A stretch of DNA of 64,000 nucleotides, from assembly GCA_937868095.1 (NCBI GenBank), contig CALMLO010000014.1, positions 1 through 64,000 on the forward strand, written 5' to 3'. The number at the start of each line of letters is the position of its first letter. The first letter of the stretch is position 1. Origin of the DNA: an uncultured Phycisphaerales bacterium. Lineage in GTDB: Bacteria > Planctomycetota > Phycisphaerae > Sedimentisphaerales > Anaerohalosphaeraceae. Position numbers and translations under genes: made by a program. Of this stretch, positions 45,311 through 55,061 are shown piece after piece. The notes beneath the pieces were generated by a model. It was not told where the DNA came from. It saw only the letters and a list, made by a program, of their open reading frames with translations, and ran no database searches.

Positions 45311-46276
45311 TTAGGGCGTTACAAAGAAATTGTAATTGGGCCCTGCGCAGTCGCCGATACCGGGTCCCTTCGGCGGCTCTTTGACATCATAGTTGGCCAG
45401 TAGGATATTCAAATCTCCTGTATAGACTCTCCTATAACCGGCGAGAGCATTACCTTCCTTTGTCCGGTCGAAATCAGCACAAATACCATTCGGTATGGTG
45501 GCAATCCCAGGTCCTTTCGGGGGCTCTTTGATATCATAGGCACTCAACAGGATATTCAAATCCCCCGTATAGACTTTTCTATAGCCAGCAAGAGCGTTAC
45601 CTTCCTTTAACCCATCTGCGTCACCCTTGCAGTTGGCCGCATAGCACCAGCAGGCGGGCTTGCCGAAGGCAACCCAATCCGCATAGAACGGCGCGGTGCT
45701 GCTGACGCATTCGGTCGACGGGGCTGCGATGGCTCCGCAGTCATCGGCATCGACGGTGCCGAGGTTGTCGCCGACGATTCCGCCGCGGAGGGCATCGGCT
45801 TCGACGCAGACCTGGGCGCTGCCGCTGAAATTGCTCAGGTTAATCTTGGCCAGTACGCCGCCGGCTGTTACCCCACCCTGGCTGCCGGAGTTGTCGAGGG
45901 CACCCAGACTGATGGAGAATGTGGTCGCAGGCAGTACCGCCAGCACGCCGGCTGCATCCGGATCGGCCAGGGCATGGGCACCGGTCCCGGGCAGGTCTGT
46001 CTCATCACCCAGCGTGCCGAGGAAACCGGTATTGCTGTAGTAATAATCAATGTAGGCATTGAACGCAGGCATGACATCCGTCACGTCCGCAATGGCAGCC
46101 AGTTCGGCACCGGTGATGGTGACCTTCAGGGCCAGTCCGCGCACCACGGCATCGCCGCTGATTGCCAGGTTTAGTTGGGCAACGCCATCGCCTGCGTCAT
46201 CGACGGTCACGGCCACATCGGCCAGTGCCGGCATAGCGAGGGCAATCGCCAGCAAAATCGGGAGTACTTTTCGCAT
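45311..46276 (-). CDS. Secreted protein with cohesin-like N-domain and two dockerin-type repeats
   Basis: The 321-residue protein starts with a signal peptide (RKVLPILLAIALAMPALA). The N-terminal part (VAVTVDDAGDGVAQLNLAIS, later VTAGGVLAKINLSNF) resembles the beta-sandwich of cohesin-like or surface-layer domains. After a Cys-rich linker (CWCYAANCKG) come two nearly identical 41-residue repeats, each with KEGNALAGYR, VYTGDLNILL and KEPPKGPGI (codons 45503-45625 and 45356-45478). Such Asp-rich repeats with 'GDLNILL' are a known planctomycete dockerin-type form. The start at 46276 follows AAGGAAGG by 8 nt. It may mediate assembly of extracellular enzymes; no partner is proven. Confidence 0.85.
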   Translation of the reverse strand: MRKVLPILLAIALAMPALADVAVTVDDAGDGVAQLNLAISGDAVVRGLALKVTITGAELAAIADVTDVMPAFNAYIDYYYSNTGFLGTLGDETDLPGTGAHALADPDAAGVLAVLPATTFSISLGALDNSGSQGGVTAGGVLAKINLSNFSGSAQVCVEADALRGGIVGDNLGTVDADDCGAIAAPSTECVSSTAPFYADWVAFGKPACWCYAANCKGDADGLKEGNALAGYRKVYTGDLNILLSAYDIKEPPKGPGIATIPNGICADFDRTKEGNALAGYRRVYTGDLNILLANYDVKEPPKGPGIGDCAGPNYNFFVTP

Positions 46277-46467
46277 TGCTGCACCTTCCTTTCTCTTTTT
46301 CTTTTCCCTATTCATCACCCTTAAAGGCCACGCGCCTCAAAGGTTCTCTCTCTTGCACTGAAACTTTCTTCCCCCAGATAAACGGAATGATGAAAACATG
46401 CGGTCTTTCATCACCCTTCCTCACCTGCATATAACCATTCCACTTAAGAACCTCATTATCAACGCTG

Positions 46468-46496
46468 ATAGTACAAAAAAATCAATTTCAGGTCAA
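46468..46496 (-). promoter_or_regulatory. Promoter of the dockerin-repeat protein gene
   Basis: On the minus strand TTGACC (46496-46491) and TACTAT (46473-46468) are 17 bp apart. The leader to the ATG would be about 185 nt. The 441-bp gap 46277-46717 contains this and, on the plus strand, a perfect TATAAT (46670-46675) that probably serves rodA. Confidence 0.6.
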
Positions 46497-46717
46497 GAGA
46501 AAATTTTCAGAAAAGCAAAAAATTCCCATAAGTGCCCTTTTTTCAATATTGGGAAACAGGGTTGTTTGGGGATTGGCAATATTCTTAATTTGGGGAAGGC
46601 GAGGGATTTTCAGGCGGGTTCTGCGATTTCGGACAAAAAGATTCCTTTTCCGCCCCCCGCTTAGGACGATATAATAAGAAACTCGAACCAAAGCATTAAA
46701 AAACCGATAGAGTACTC

Positions 46718-48079
46718 GTGCACGGCAATATTTTTACAGGTCGGCTTGTTTTTACGCGGCTTTTTCTGTTTGCGGCGGCCTTTCTGCTGACGGCTGTCGG
46801 CGTTGCCGTCATTTATTCCGTCGGCCACCCCGCCCCTCTGGAGCCGCAGGGTGCCTCGGTCGTTGCTGAAAGCGAACAAAACAGAGATACTCTATCCGAA
46901 AGTTCCAGCGAAGAGCCCCCCACTCCGGCAAAACAGCCGAATAAGTTTGCTTCTCTCTGGAAGAAGCAGGTCCTTTATGTCCTGATTGGACTGGCGGGGA
47001 TGCTTGCCGTTACGCTGATCGGCTATCAGCGGCTGGGGCCGATTTCCTACGGGCTGTATGCGGCGGTGCTGGTGATGCTGGCTGTGCTGCTGCTGGATAT
47101 GGTGGTGGATATTCCCTTTGTGCCCTACCGCGAGGGGCGCGCGCGGCGATGGATTGAGATTTCGTTCGGCTCGACAACTCTTCTGCAGATTCAGCCGTCG
47201 GAGTTTTGCAAGATTGCCTATATTCTCGCGCTGGCCTATTATCTTCGGTATCGGAAGAATTATCGGCGGCTGCTTGGGCTGATCGGGCCTTTTGCGATTA
47301 CGTTTCTGGCGATGTTTTTAATCCTGCTGGAGCCGGACCTGGGGACGGTAATCCTGATGATGCCTATCCTGTTTGCGATGCTTTTTGCGGCCGGGGCCAA
47401 GGGCTGGCATCTGTTGCTGATTATCGGACTGGCGGTGCTTACAAGCCCCCTTCTGTGGATGTCGATGCGGGACTATCAGCGGATGCGGATTTCGAGTCTG
47501 GTGCTGCAAAACCAGAAAATCCGGACAATGGCCCGCCATCACCCGACGCTGGCGCGGATTCTTGTGGGCCGGCCGGAGCGGCTGTACAACTGGAAAGAAG
47601 GCGGCGGCTATCAACTTTTGCAGGCCAAACAGGCCATCGCCGCCGGGGGGGTTACCGGCTACGGGTTTGCGAGAGGGCCTTATGTGCAGGATGACTTTTT
47701 CTTTCTGCCTGATAAGCATAACGATTTTATCTTTGCGGTGGTTGCGCACCAGTTCGGGCTGGCGGGGTGTGCGGCGGTGATTCTGCTGTACGGGGTCATC
47801 ATTGCGGCGGGGATGGAGATTGCCTGGCGCAACACCGACCCCTTCGGGCGGCTGGTGGCCGTGGGGATTACGACGATGTTTGCGGTGCAGGTGTTTTTCA
47901 ATATAGCGATGGCCGTCGGGCTGATGCCTATTACGGGGCTGACGCTTCCGTTTATCAGTTACGGCGGCTCGAGTCTGCTGACGAGTTTTATCGGGCTGGG
48001 GCTGCTCAACAGTATCGGGCAGGATCGGCCCTTCTCCGTGGCCCGCAAGCCCTTTGAGTTTCTGCCGGAGGAACCGTAA
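46718..48079 (+). CDS. rodA: SEDS-family peptidoglycan polymerase RodA/FtsW-like
   Basis: SEDS proteins polymerise lipid II into glycan strands in the cytoplasmic membrane, for elongation (RodA) or division (FtsW). The 453-residue protein has about ten membrane segments and the signatures LQIQPSEFCKIAYILALAYYL, LLEPDLGTVILMM and RPERLYNWKEGGGYQLLQAKQ. It also has PDKHNDFIFAVVAHQFGLAG and GLTLPFISYGGSSLL. The catalytic Asp candidate is in LEPDLGT. The cytosolic insertion after the first helix (about residues 40-80, rich in Ser, Glu and Pro) is unusual. The start is a GTG at 46718. No mreB or PBP2 gene is adjacent, and RodA versus FtsW rests on overall resemblance. Confidence 0.9.
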   Translation: MHGNIFTGRLVFTRLFLFAAAFLLTAVGVAVIYSVGHPAPLEPQGASVVAESEQNRDTLSESSSEEPPTPAKQPNKFASLWKKQVLYVLIGLAGMLAVTLIGYQRLGPISYGLYAAVLVMLAVLLLDMVVDIPFVPYREGRARRWIEISFGSTTLLQIQPSEFCKIAYILALAYYLRYRKNYRRLLGLIGPFAITFLAMFLILLEPDLGTVILMMPILFAMLFAAGAKGWHLLLIIGLAVLTSPLLWMSMRDYQRMRISSLVLQNQKIRTMARHHPTLARILVGRPERLYNWKEGGGYQLLQAKQAIAAGGVTGYGFARGPYVQDDFFFLPDKHNDFIFAVVAHQFGLAGCAAVILLYGVIIAAGMEIAWRNTDPFGRLVAVGITTMFAVQVFFNIAMAVGLMPITGLTLPFISYGGSSLLTSFIGLGLLNSIGQDRPFSVARKPFEFLPEEP

Positions 48080-48088
48080 GGGGCCGGC

Positions 48089-49348
48089 TCAGCGGCCGCC
48101 GAATACCGGCCGGATATGCCGCTCGAGCAGATTGGCCGTAACGTGGGGGGCGATTTGGTCTTCAAACTGCTCGAGGGCGTCGGTAAACCGCCTGCCCATT
48201 TGTGCGGCCGCCTTGTAGCCGACGTGCAGCAATTGGCGGAAATGGGGGTTGTAGCGGGGACAGGCCGGGTCGTGTCGGAGGGCGGCGGCAAACTGCGGAC
48301 CGTCCCATCGGTTTACTTCGTCGATGGGGGGCAGTTTGGCCGGGTCAATATCAATCACCGTCGCATAGGGAGCACAAAACTCCTGGCGATTTTCGAAGGC
48401 CTTGGCATAGACTTCTTTGGCGATTTGCAGGCCAGGGCCGCCTGCTTCGGCAAGGCCGATGAGTTCCTCCAGCCAGGTGGTGCCGGCTGTTTTGAGGTGA
48501 AGCCCCGCGCCGAAACGGCGGATGGCCCTGCGGATTGGAGGATAAATGGAAAACTTGTCGCTGCCGGAATGCACCGAGAGTTTCAGATTGGCCGGCAAGC
48601 CGAACTCCTTGATGGCAAAGGCAATTACCGCCAAATCTTCATTAAATTCCTTCTCAAACTGCTCCAGATTTCCGACGTAATCTACCCCTTTGTTGAATCG
48701 GCCGGTGAATTTGGGGGCGATGGTCTGGGCGGGGATGCCCTCGCGGGCGACAGCCGCCAGAATCAGCAGCAGTTCTACAGGGGTTTGCGGCTGGTCGGTT
48801 TCATCCATCGACACTTCGGTGATAAATTGTCCTTCGCCTTTTCGGGAAACCAGATAGCGGTATATCTCGCCCGCCTTCTGCACGGCCAGGAGGTATTTGG
48901 CGGCGGCGGCCTGAAGGGTTTTTTCACTGATGACGATGGGCCGTTCGATGCCGGCAATCTTCAGCGTGCCGAGAAAATCACGGCAGGAGCGGATAAAGGC
49001 CTCGGCGGCGTCCGGGGATGCCGGGCGGCCGATTTCTTCGGCGACGTCCAGCGTGAAAAAATCGCTGCATGCGATAAAGGGTTCGACATTTTTGAAATTG
49101 ATATGGTCGGCATCCACATAATAACCGGCGGTCCAGCGCAGAGCTGCAACGGCCTCGTCCGCCTCGGTGCGGACGTCCGAGGGTTTGGTGCCGATGATGG
49201 AATGCTCGCGAAATGATTTGTTCCAGACCGGTACGACCTCTATTCCTTCGGCGCGGGCCTGAAGCATTGCCTGAAGCTGGGCGCGGCCCTGATGCCCGAA
49301 CCGGTCTCCGATGCCCATGGAATAACTTTCCAGTGTTTTTGCCTTCAT
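48089..49348 (-). CDS. uxaE: Tagaturonate epimerase family protein (UxaE-like)
   Basis: The family epimerises tagaturonate and fructuronate, linking galacturonate (pectin) to the glucuronate branch. The 419-residue protein contains TIAPKFTGRFNKGVDYVGN, LKLSVHSGSDKFSIYPPI and LHLKTAGTTWLEELIGLAEA. It ends with NLLERHIRPVFGG; these are the segments I associate with UxaE. Conserved His, Asp and Lys residues in the SVHSGSDKFS block are likely metal or substrate ligands. It is slightly shorter than the Thermotoga enzyme. It stands alone between rodA (convergent, 9 bp between stops) and a small membrane protein. Function is family-based and not proven. Confidence 0.82.
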   Translation of the reverse strand: MKAKTLESYSMGIGDRFGHQGRAQLQAMLQARAEGIEVVPVWNKSFREHSIIGTKPSDVRTEADEAVAALRWTAGYYVDADHINFKNVEPFIACSDFFTLDVAEEIGRPASPDAAEAFIRSCRDFLGTLKIAGIERPIVISEKTLQAAAAKYLLAVQKAGEIYRYLVSRKGEGQFITEVSMDETDQPQTPVELLLILAAVAREGIPAQTIAPKFTGRFNKGVDYVGNLEQFEKEFNEDLAVIAFAIKEFGLPANLKLSVHSGSDKFSIYPPIRRAIRRFGAGLHLKTAGTTWLEELIGLAEAGGPGLQIAKEVYAKAFENRQEFCAPYATVIDIDPAKLPPIDEVNRWDGPQFAAALRHDPACPRYNPHFRQLLHVGYKAAAQMGRRFTDALEQFEDQIAPHVTANLLERHIRPVFGGR

Positions 49349-49462
49349 TGCCGCTCTCCTGCGTGTTTGCAGATCTGTGATTGTACTATTTTTTCAAGAC
49401 GGCAATGATTGTGGAGGAAAAAGAATCGTCTGGCAAGGGTTTATTTCCTGCCGAGGGAAAAA

Positions 49463-49741
49463 TTACTCGAAGAAATCAGGATAATGAATCTCGACGTTCT
49501 CGCGATAGTCGTCGGAGGGGGGCTTGATTTTGCGGGTGAGCCAGTAGATGCGGACGGCATAGATGATGGCCGAAAAACCGGCCATAAAAAACACGGCCGC
49601 CGCCAGAAAGGCAAACAAATCCTTCAGAATAAACACCAGCAGGCCGAATCCAATCAGCAGAAGACCGACCAGCAAGGCGCCGGCAGCCATTGCCCGTCCG
49701 GTATCACGAAGCGGATCGGCAGAAAAGAAAAAGCGAATCAT
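49463..49741 (-). CDS. Small two-helix membrane protein (92 aa)
   Basis: The protein has two hydrophobic segments (MAAGALLVGLLLIGFGLLVF and LFAFLAAAVFFMAGFSAIIY) with polar ends; the C terminus reads YRENVEIHYPDFFE. I do not recognise the family. It lies 51 bp downstream of groEL on the same strand but beyond the groEL terminator, so it is probably expressed at low level by read-through or by its own promoter. Confidence 0.75.
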   Translation of the reverse strand: MIRFFFSADPLRDTGRAMAAGALLVGLLLIGFGLLVFILKDLFAFLAAAVFFMAGFSAIIYAVRIYWLTRKIKPPSDDYRENVEIHYPDFFE

Positions 49742-49761
49742 TTTTTTCCCCTTCCTGAAAA

Positions 49762-49785
49762 AAAACGGGCCCCTGTGCGGGGCCC
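49762..49785 (-). terminator. Terminator of the groESL operon
   Basis: On the minus strand GGGCCCC (49785-49779) and GGGGCCC (49773-49767) form a 7-bp stem with a 5-nt loop, followed by a T-run, just after the groEL stop. Confidence 0.88.
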
Positions 49786-49792
49786 ATTTGGT

Positions 49793-51415
49793 TTAGTACA
49801 TTCCGCCGCCGTGCGGCATTGCAGGCGTTTCCTTCTTTTCAGGAATCTCGCTGACAACTGCATCGGTCATCAGCAGGAGCGAGGCAATCGAAGCGCCGTT
49901 CTGCAGAGCCGTACGCTCGACCTTGGTCGGCACGATGACGCCGAACTTAATCATATCGCCGTATTCCTTGCGAATGGCGTCGTAGCCGAAGTTTTTGTCT
50001 TTGGACTCAAGCACTTTCTGCGCGACAATCGAGCCGTCCAGCCCCGCATTGATGGCAATCTGCTTGATGGGAGCGACCACCGCCCGACGGACGATATCGA
50101 CACCGATGGACTCATCGCCGACACATTCGATTTTTGAGAGTGCATGCAGGCACTTCAGCATCGAGACGCCTCCGCCCGGCAGAATCCCTTCTTCCACCGC
50201 GGCCCGGCAGGCATGCAGGGCATCTTCTACGCGGGCCTTCTTTTCCTTCATCTCGGCCTCGGTTGCCGCGCCTACATTAATCTGGGCGACACCGCCGGCC
50301 AGTTTGGCCAGCCGTTCCTGCAATTTTTCGATATCGTACTCGCTGGTGGAGTCCTCTATTTCTTTCTTAATCTGCTCAATCCGCGCTTTGATATCCTCGG
50401 TCTTGCCGGCCCCTTCCACAATGGTGGTGGTGTCCTTGTCTATGGTGACTCGTTTGGCCTGACCAAGCTGGCTGAGCGATACATTCTCCAGTTGAATCCC
50501 TAAATCCTCGAACAGGGCCGTTGCACCGGTCAGGATGGCAATATCCTGCAGCATGGCCTTGCGGCGATCGCCGAAGCCGGGGGCCTTCACTGCACAGACC
50601 TGCAGCACACCGCGAAGTTTGTTGACCACCAGCGTAGCGAGGGCTTCGCCTTCGACATCTTCGGCAATAATCAGCAGCGGACGGCCCTGCTTGGCTACTT
50701 TTTCAAGAATCGGCACCAGTGATTTGACGGCGCTGATTTTCTTTTCATGAATCAGAATATAGGGCTTCTCGAGGACGCAGGTCCGCTCTTCGGGATTGGT
50801 GATAAAGTGCGGGCTCAGATAGCCCTTGTCAAACTGCATTCCTTCGAGCAGCTCGACGGTTGTTTCGAGCGACTGGCCTTCCTCTACGGTAATCACGCCG
50901 TCCTTGCCGACTTTTTCCATTGCTTCGGCCAGGGTCTTGCCGATTTGGGCATCATGGTTGGCCGAGCAGGTCGCCACTTGTTCAATCTGCTTGCCGGTCT
51001 CAACAGGAATGGACATTTTGCGGAGTTCTTCAATCAGGGCATCGACTGCTTTGTCAATGCCGCGTTTGACCTGCATGGGGTTGGCACCGGCCGTGATGTT
51101 TTTGAGTCCTTCTTCGAAAATGGCTTCTGCCAAAATGGTGGCTGTGGTGGTTCCATCGCCTGCCACACTGGAGGTTTTGGAAGCCGCCTCTTTGACCATT
51201 TGGGCACCGAGGTTTTCATACGGGTCTTCCAGCTCGATTTCCTTGGCGACTGTTACGCCGTCTTTGGTTACGGTCGGCGTCCCGAACGATTTTTCGAGTA
51301 TTACATTGCGGCCGCACGGGCCCAGCGTAATCTTAACAGCACGAGCCAGCTTCCGAATCCCCTCTCGGATAGCCGCACGCGCTTCTGCATCATATGCTAT
51401 TTTTTTGGCTGCCAT
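49793..51415 (-). CDS. groEL: Chaperonin GroEL
   Basis: GroEL forms the tetradecameric folding chamber. The 540-residue protein begins [20 protein letters not shown] and carries the ATP-binding [36 protein letters not shown] and [19 protein letters not shown]. The equatorial segment [21 protein letters not shown] is present. It ends in PHGGGMY, a shortened form of the usual Gly-Met tail with a terminal Tyr. It lies 42 bp downstream of groES and forms the groESL operon with it. Only one groEL is in this window; planctomycetes often have several. Confidence 0.98.
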   Translation of the reverse strand: MAAKKIAYDAEARAAIREGIRKLARAVKITLGPCGRNVILEKSFGTPTVTKDGVTVAKEIELEDPYENLGAQMVKEAASKTSSVAGDGTTTATILAEAIFEEGLKNITAGANPMQVKRGIDKAVDALIEELRKMSIPVETGKQIEQVATCSANHDAQIGKTLAEAMEKVGKDGVITVEEGQSLETTVELLEGMQFDKGYLSPHFITNPEERTCVLEKPYILIHEKKISAVKSLVPILEKVAKQGRPLLIIAEDVEGEALATLVVNKLRGVLQVCAVKAPGFGDRRKAMLQDIAILTGATALFEDLGIQLENVSLSQLGQAKRVTIDKDTTTIVEGAGKTEDIKARIEQIKKEIEDSTSEYDIEKLQERLAKLAGGVAQINVGAATEAEMKEKKARVEDALHACRAAVEEGILPGGGVSMLKCLHALSKIECVGDESIGVDIVRRAVVAPIKQIAINAGLDGSIVAQKVLESKDKNFGYDAIRKEYGDMIKFGVIVPTKVERTALQNGASIASLLLMTDAVVSEIPEKKETPAMPHGGGMY

Positions 51416-51457
51416 AAGTTCCTTTCTCCTGTGTCTTTTGTGTTCTCCATTGCTCGC

Positions 51458-51748
51458 TTACGGTTCGATGATGGCCATAATATCCGACTCGTCCAGAATC
51501 AGATATTCTTTGCCGTCAATTTTGATTTCAGTGCCGGCATAGCTGTTAAAGAGTACTTCCTGCCCTTTCTTGACCGACATTTCCGCTCGCGTGCCGTCAT
51601 CCAAAAGTTTGCCTTCTCCGACGGCAATCACCTTGCCTCTTCTTGGTTTTTCCTTGGCCGTATCGGGCAGCACAATACCGCCGGCTGTCTTGTTTTCTGC
51701 TTCCACTCGCTGAATAAGTACTTTGTCCGCTAAGGGCCGAATCTTCAT
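51458..51748 (-). CDS. groES: Co-chaperonin GroES
   Basis: GroES is the heptameric lid of GroEL. The 96-residue protein has KIRPLADKVLIQRVEAEN, the mobile loop around KTAGGIVLPDTAKEKPRRGKV and the C-terminal YLILDESDIMAII. It is complete and of normal length. GAGTC before the ATG serves as ribosome-binding site. I looked for the CIRCE operator of HrcA upstream and did not see it. The 401-bp gap to pckG (51749-52149) is AT-rich and must contain both divergent promoters, of which only a weak pckG -10 (CATAAT, 52086-52091) is suggested. Confidence 0.97.
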   Translation of the reverse strand: MKIRPLADKVLIQRVEAENKTAGGIVLPDTAKEKPRRGKVIAVGEGKLLDDGTRAEMSVKKGQEVLFNSYAGTEIKIDGKEYLILDESDIMAIIEP

Positions 51749-52149
51749 AGCCGTCGACTCCTTTTTCTCAAAAAATTTCTTTTCTCTATTTTAACGCCAC
51801 AAGGTCTCTTCCAAGAAACCCATTTACGAAGGGAGCATTTGAGCAAAAAATGTACCAAATACAAGAAAGATATTCTGAAAAATCTCCATCTCTTTTTAAT
51901 AAAGTAAGTTATAAATCAATTTTCAGCGGGTTTGTTCCCTGACAAAATTACAGGCCCGACCTTTTGTTCACCGAAAAAATCCTGCCACCCTGACAGGCAA
52001 ATCATATAAGGAACATACTCTATCTGAAAAGGCAAATTTATTTCTAAAAATAACATTGGGTTTTTTGATTGACTTCGAAGAATGGCATAATTAAACTCTT
52101 GCCGTTTTTTGTGTGTATATTGAAAACTTCATCGAGAGGCAGAAAAAAA

Positions 52150-54027
52150 ATGACACCCATCACTGCAATTGTCAGGGAAAAACTGGATTCCGCAAGCCGT
52201 CGGCTGCTCGAGGAAATCCGCAATCCAGCCCTCTATGCTTTTATTGAAGAGGCGGTCAGTCTCACCGAACCGGACAAAATCCGCGTTTTCAGTGACAGTT
52301 CCAAAGACATTGCCAAGATTCGCCAGATGGCTCTCAACGGAGGCGGTGAACATCCTCTCAAAATGGAAGGTCACACCTATCACTTTGACGGTCCGAATGA
52401 CCAGGGACGAGATCCCTTCAGCACCCGTTACCTTTTGCCCAAAGATATGGACCTTGGTGCGAGCTTGAACTCAATTGACCGCACCGAAGGGCTCGACGAG
52501 GTAAAGGGCTTTCTGAAGGGCTCGATGAGAGGCAAGACGATGCTCATTTGCTTCTGGTGCCTTGGCCCGCTTCATTCTGATTTTTCTATCCCTTGTGTTC
52601 AGATTACGGATTCTCCTTATGTAGCCCACAGCGAAAGCATTCTGTGCCGTCCGGGCTGTGAGCTGTTCAAAAAACTTCCTGAGGATGCTGATTTCTTCCG
52701 TTTTCTCCATTCGGAGGGTGAAACCGATGAAAACGGCTGCAGTATTCACTGGCAGAAACGGAGGGTATATATCGACTTAATCGAAAATACCGTCTATTCT
52801 GTCAATACTCAGTATGCCGGCAACACGGTGGGGATGAAAAAATTGGCTCTTCGGCTGGCGATTCAGAAAGCCAGCAGAGAGGGCTGGCTGGCCGAGCATA
52901 TGTTCATTATGGGTGTCAAGGGTCCCCAGCGCCGAACCACTTACTTTGTCGGCGCATTCCCTTCGGCCTGTGGGAAAACTTCGACGGCGATGCTCCCCGG
53001 ACAAACAATTATTGGCGACGATATTGCCTATTTCCGCAAACGCAAGGGCAAGATGTATTGTGCCAATGTGGAACAGGGTATCTTCGGGATTATTTGCGAT
53101 GTCAATCCGGTTGATGACCCCGTGATTTATAAGGCCCTGGTCAGCCCGGGTGAAGTAATCTTTTCCAATGTTTTGGTTGCGGATGGAAAACCGTATTGGG
53201 AAGGCATGGGCTGCGAGCTTCCGGAACGAGGCATTAACTTTCAGGGGGAATGGTACAAAGGCAAAAAGGACGCCGAAGGGAAAGAAATCCCGCCTTCCCA
53301 CAAAAATGCCCGCTATACAATCCGCCTCTCGTCGCTGGATAATCTGGATCCGCAGGCAGAAAACCCGGAGGGGGTCCTGGTCGGCGGGATCATTTACGGC
53401 GGACGCGACAGCAATACTCTCGTTCCCATTGAACAGGCCTTTAACTGGGTCGAAGGGATTATCACCAAAGGTGCCTCTATCGAATCAGAAACCACTGCTG
53501 CGACTATTGGTCAGGCCGGTGTCCCGAAATTTAATATTATGGCCAATCAGGATTTTGTGTCTATTCCTTTAGGCCGGTATATTCAGAATAATTTGGATTT
53601 TGCCAATGGGGTAGAGAATCCACCTCCCATTTTCTCTGTCAACTATTTCTTGCAAGATGAAAATCACCGATTTCTGACCGGCAAGCTTGACAAAATGGTC
53701 TGGCTGCTCTGGGCCGAGCGTCGAGTTCACGGTGAGGTCCAGGCCCTTAAGACCCCCACCGGCTGGATTCCCCGATATGAAGACTTAGCCCCTCTCTTCA
53801 AAGAAAAACTCAACAAAGTTTACACAAAAGAAGCGTATGAAAAGCAGTTTATGGTTCGTGTGGATAAACTCATTGAGAAATTTGACCGGGTTGAAGAAAT
53901 CTACCGCCAGAAAGTGCCGGATACACCGCAGATTGTTTATGCTACTTTTAAGGACGTCCAGCAGCGTCTCCAAGAGGCCCGACGTCAGTACGGTTCGTTT
54001 ATAAGTCCCTTCAAACTGACGTCATAG
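52150..54027 (+). CDS. pckG: GTP-dependent phosphoenolpyruvate carboxykinase
   Basis: PckG interconverts oxaloacetate plus GTP with PEP, GDP and CO2, for gluconeogenesis or, in some fermenters, CO2 fixation toward succinate. The 625-residue protein has the GTP-type kinase-1 loop AFPSACGKTSTAML with the reactive Cys and IIGDDIAYFRKRKGK. It also has NVEQGIFGIICDVNP and PEGVLVGGIIYGGRDSNTLVP. These place it in the GTP-dependent family rather than the ATP one. I start at ATG 52150 (MTPITAIV) with GAGAGG upstream; an in-frame extension of 27 codons is hydrophobic and unlikely. A terminator follows. Confidence 0.96.
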   Translation: MTPITAIVREKLDSASRRLLEEIRNPALYAFIEEAVSLTEPDKIRVFSDSSKDIAKIRQMALNGGGEHPLKMEGHTYHFDGPNDQGRDPFSTRYLLPKDMDLGASLNSIDRTEGLDEVKGFLKGSMRGKTMLICFWCLGPLHSDFSIPCVQITDSPYVAHSESILCRPGCELFKKLPEDADFFRFLHSEGETDENGCSIHWQKRRVYIDLIENTVYSVNTQYAGNTVGMKKLALRLAIQKASREGWLAEHMFIMGVKGPQRRTTYFVGAFPSACGKTSTAMLPGQTIIGDDIAYFRKRKGKMYCANVEQGIFGIICDVNPVDDPVIYKALVSPGEVIFSNVLVADGKPYWEGMGCELPERGINFQGEWYKGKKDAEGKEIPPSHKNARYTIRLSSLDNLDPQAENPEGVLVGGIIYGGRDSNTLVPIEQAFNWVEGIITKGASIESETTAATIGQAGVPKFNIMANQDFVSIPLGRYIQNNLDFANGVENPPPIFSVNYFLQDENHRFLTGKLDKMVWLLWAERRVHGEVQALKTPTGWIPRYEDLAPLFKEKLNKVYTKEAYEKQFMVRVDKLIEKFDRVEEIYRQKVPDTPQIVYATFKDVQQRLQEARRQYGSFISPFKLTS

Positions 54028-54047
54028 AATCCGGATTTGGAAAGTTC

Positions 54048-54078
54048 AAAGCCGCAGAGATTCTGCGGCTTTTTCATT
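54048..54078 (+). terminator. Terminator after pckG
   Basis: AAAGCCGCAGA (54048-54058) and TCTGCGGCTTT (54062-54072) form an 11-bp stem with a 3-nt loop, followed by T's. It lies between the convergent pckG and MCE genes. Confidence 0.9.
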
Positions 54079-54146
54079 TTATTCTGTCTGTGCAGAGCTT
54101 CCTTACGTCCTGATTCAAAAGAACCGGGCTGGATGTTTCGCTGCTG

Positions 54147-55061
54147 CTACCATTTAATACGAAGGCCGCGGTCTCTGGCGTCTGCCGCCCATTTTTTAAT
54201 CTGGTCGAGGGCCAGCTGAAGCTCGAGTGTACTATCCACGAGATTTTCATAAAGCCGGTCATCCTTTATCAGTCGGCCGGCGGTGCCTTGTCCGGCGTTA
54301 ATCTGGGCAAAAACACGTCCAAACTCAGCAAATGCCGTGTCCAAATTGTCCGCAATTCGAACGAGCTGCTCACCACTCACATCAGTAAATTGCTGAAGCG
54401 ATTTTAGAGTCTCTGTTGCCTGAGCAGTGGCCTCGCTGACCGCCGCAAGGGTCTTGCGGATATTGGCCTGGTTGTCTTTATCTCCGATAATCTGGTTCGC
54501 ATTCGTTGCCAGAGCCGTAATCACATCCACCAAATCTTCCAGTTTCTTTTGAACCTCCGGCGGAAAAAATTCGCTGGTCGAACCTGTTGTTCCAGAAAGG
54601 ACCATCTGACTCATCAGATAAACCGAACGCGGATTGTCCGGATATTTGGGAACCAGCGGCTTTTTGGGGTCCCACGTAAACTCGATATAGCTGCTGCCCA
54701 GACCGCGGCGCATCAGTTTTACATCCACATTCCATGGAATATCCCGATATCGCTCCTCAATCAGGCATACTACTCTTATTCGATGACCGAGAGGTTTTCC
54801 ATCCGGGTCTGTTACAAGAAAGGGAGGAGAGACTTTTAAAACCCGCCCAATCTGATAACCGCAGTATTGTACCGGCGTATCGCGTCCAATCCCGGGGGCA
54901 CTCTCGAACTCAATAAGCACTTCATAAGAACGCAGCTTACTGACAGCTATTGGTAAATCGCCGAAAATCATCAGCATCCAGAATAAGGCACACAGCCCCG
55001 CTAACACAAACGTGCCTACAATCATATTTCGGCGACGCTGCTGAGTTGCAAAATCCGTCAT
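54147..55061 (-). CDS. MlaD/MCE-domain protein
   Basis: MCE proteins bind and move lipids or hydrophobic molecules across the envelope, as the periplasmic part of an ABC system. The 304-residue protein has one N-terminal anchor (MIVGTFVLAGLCALFWMLMI), then the MCE domain (SYEVLIEFESAPGIGRDTPV and RVVCLIEERYRDIPWNVDV). A long helical C-terminal part includes NAGQGTAGRLIKDDRLYENL. No MlaE permease or MlaF ATPase is in the window. Its start overlaps the stop of the MerR-like gene by four bases, so the two are coupled. Confidence 0.9.
   Translation of the reverse strand: MTDFATQQRRRNMIVGTFVLAGLCALFWMLMIFGDLPIAVSKLRSYEVLIEFESAPGIGRDTPVQYCGYQIGRVLKVSPPFLVTDPDGKPLGHRIRVVCLIEERYRDIPWNVDVKLMRRGLGSSYIEFTWDPKKPLVPKYPDNPRSVYLMSQMVLSGTTGSTSEFFPPEVQKKLEDLVDVITALATNANQIIGDKDNQANIRKTLAAVSEATAQATETLKSLQQFTDVSGEQLVRIADNLDTAFAEFGRVFAQINAGQGTAGRLIKDDRLYENLVDSTLELQLALDQIKKWAADARDRGLRIKW

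Noticed and set aside
51749..52149. CIRCE/HrcA operator upstream of groES
   Set aside because: No TTAGCACTC-N9-GAGTGCTAA-like inverted repeat is present in the gap.
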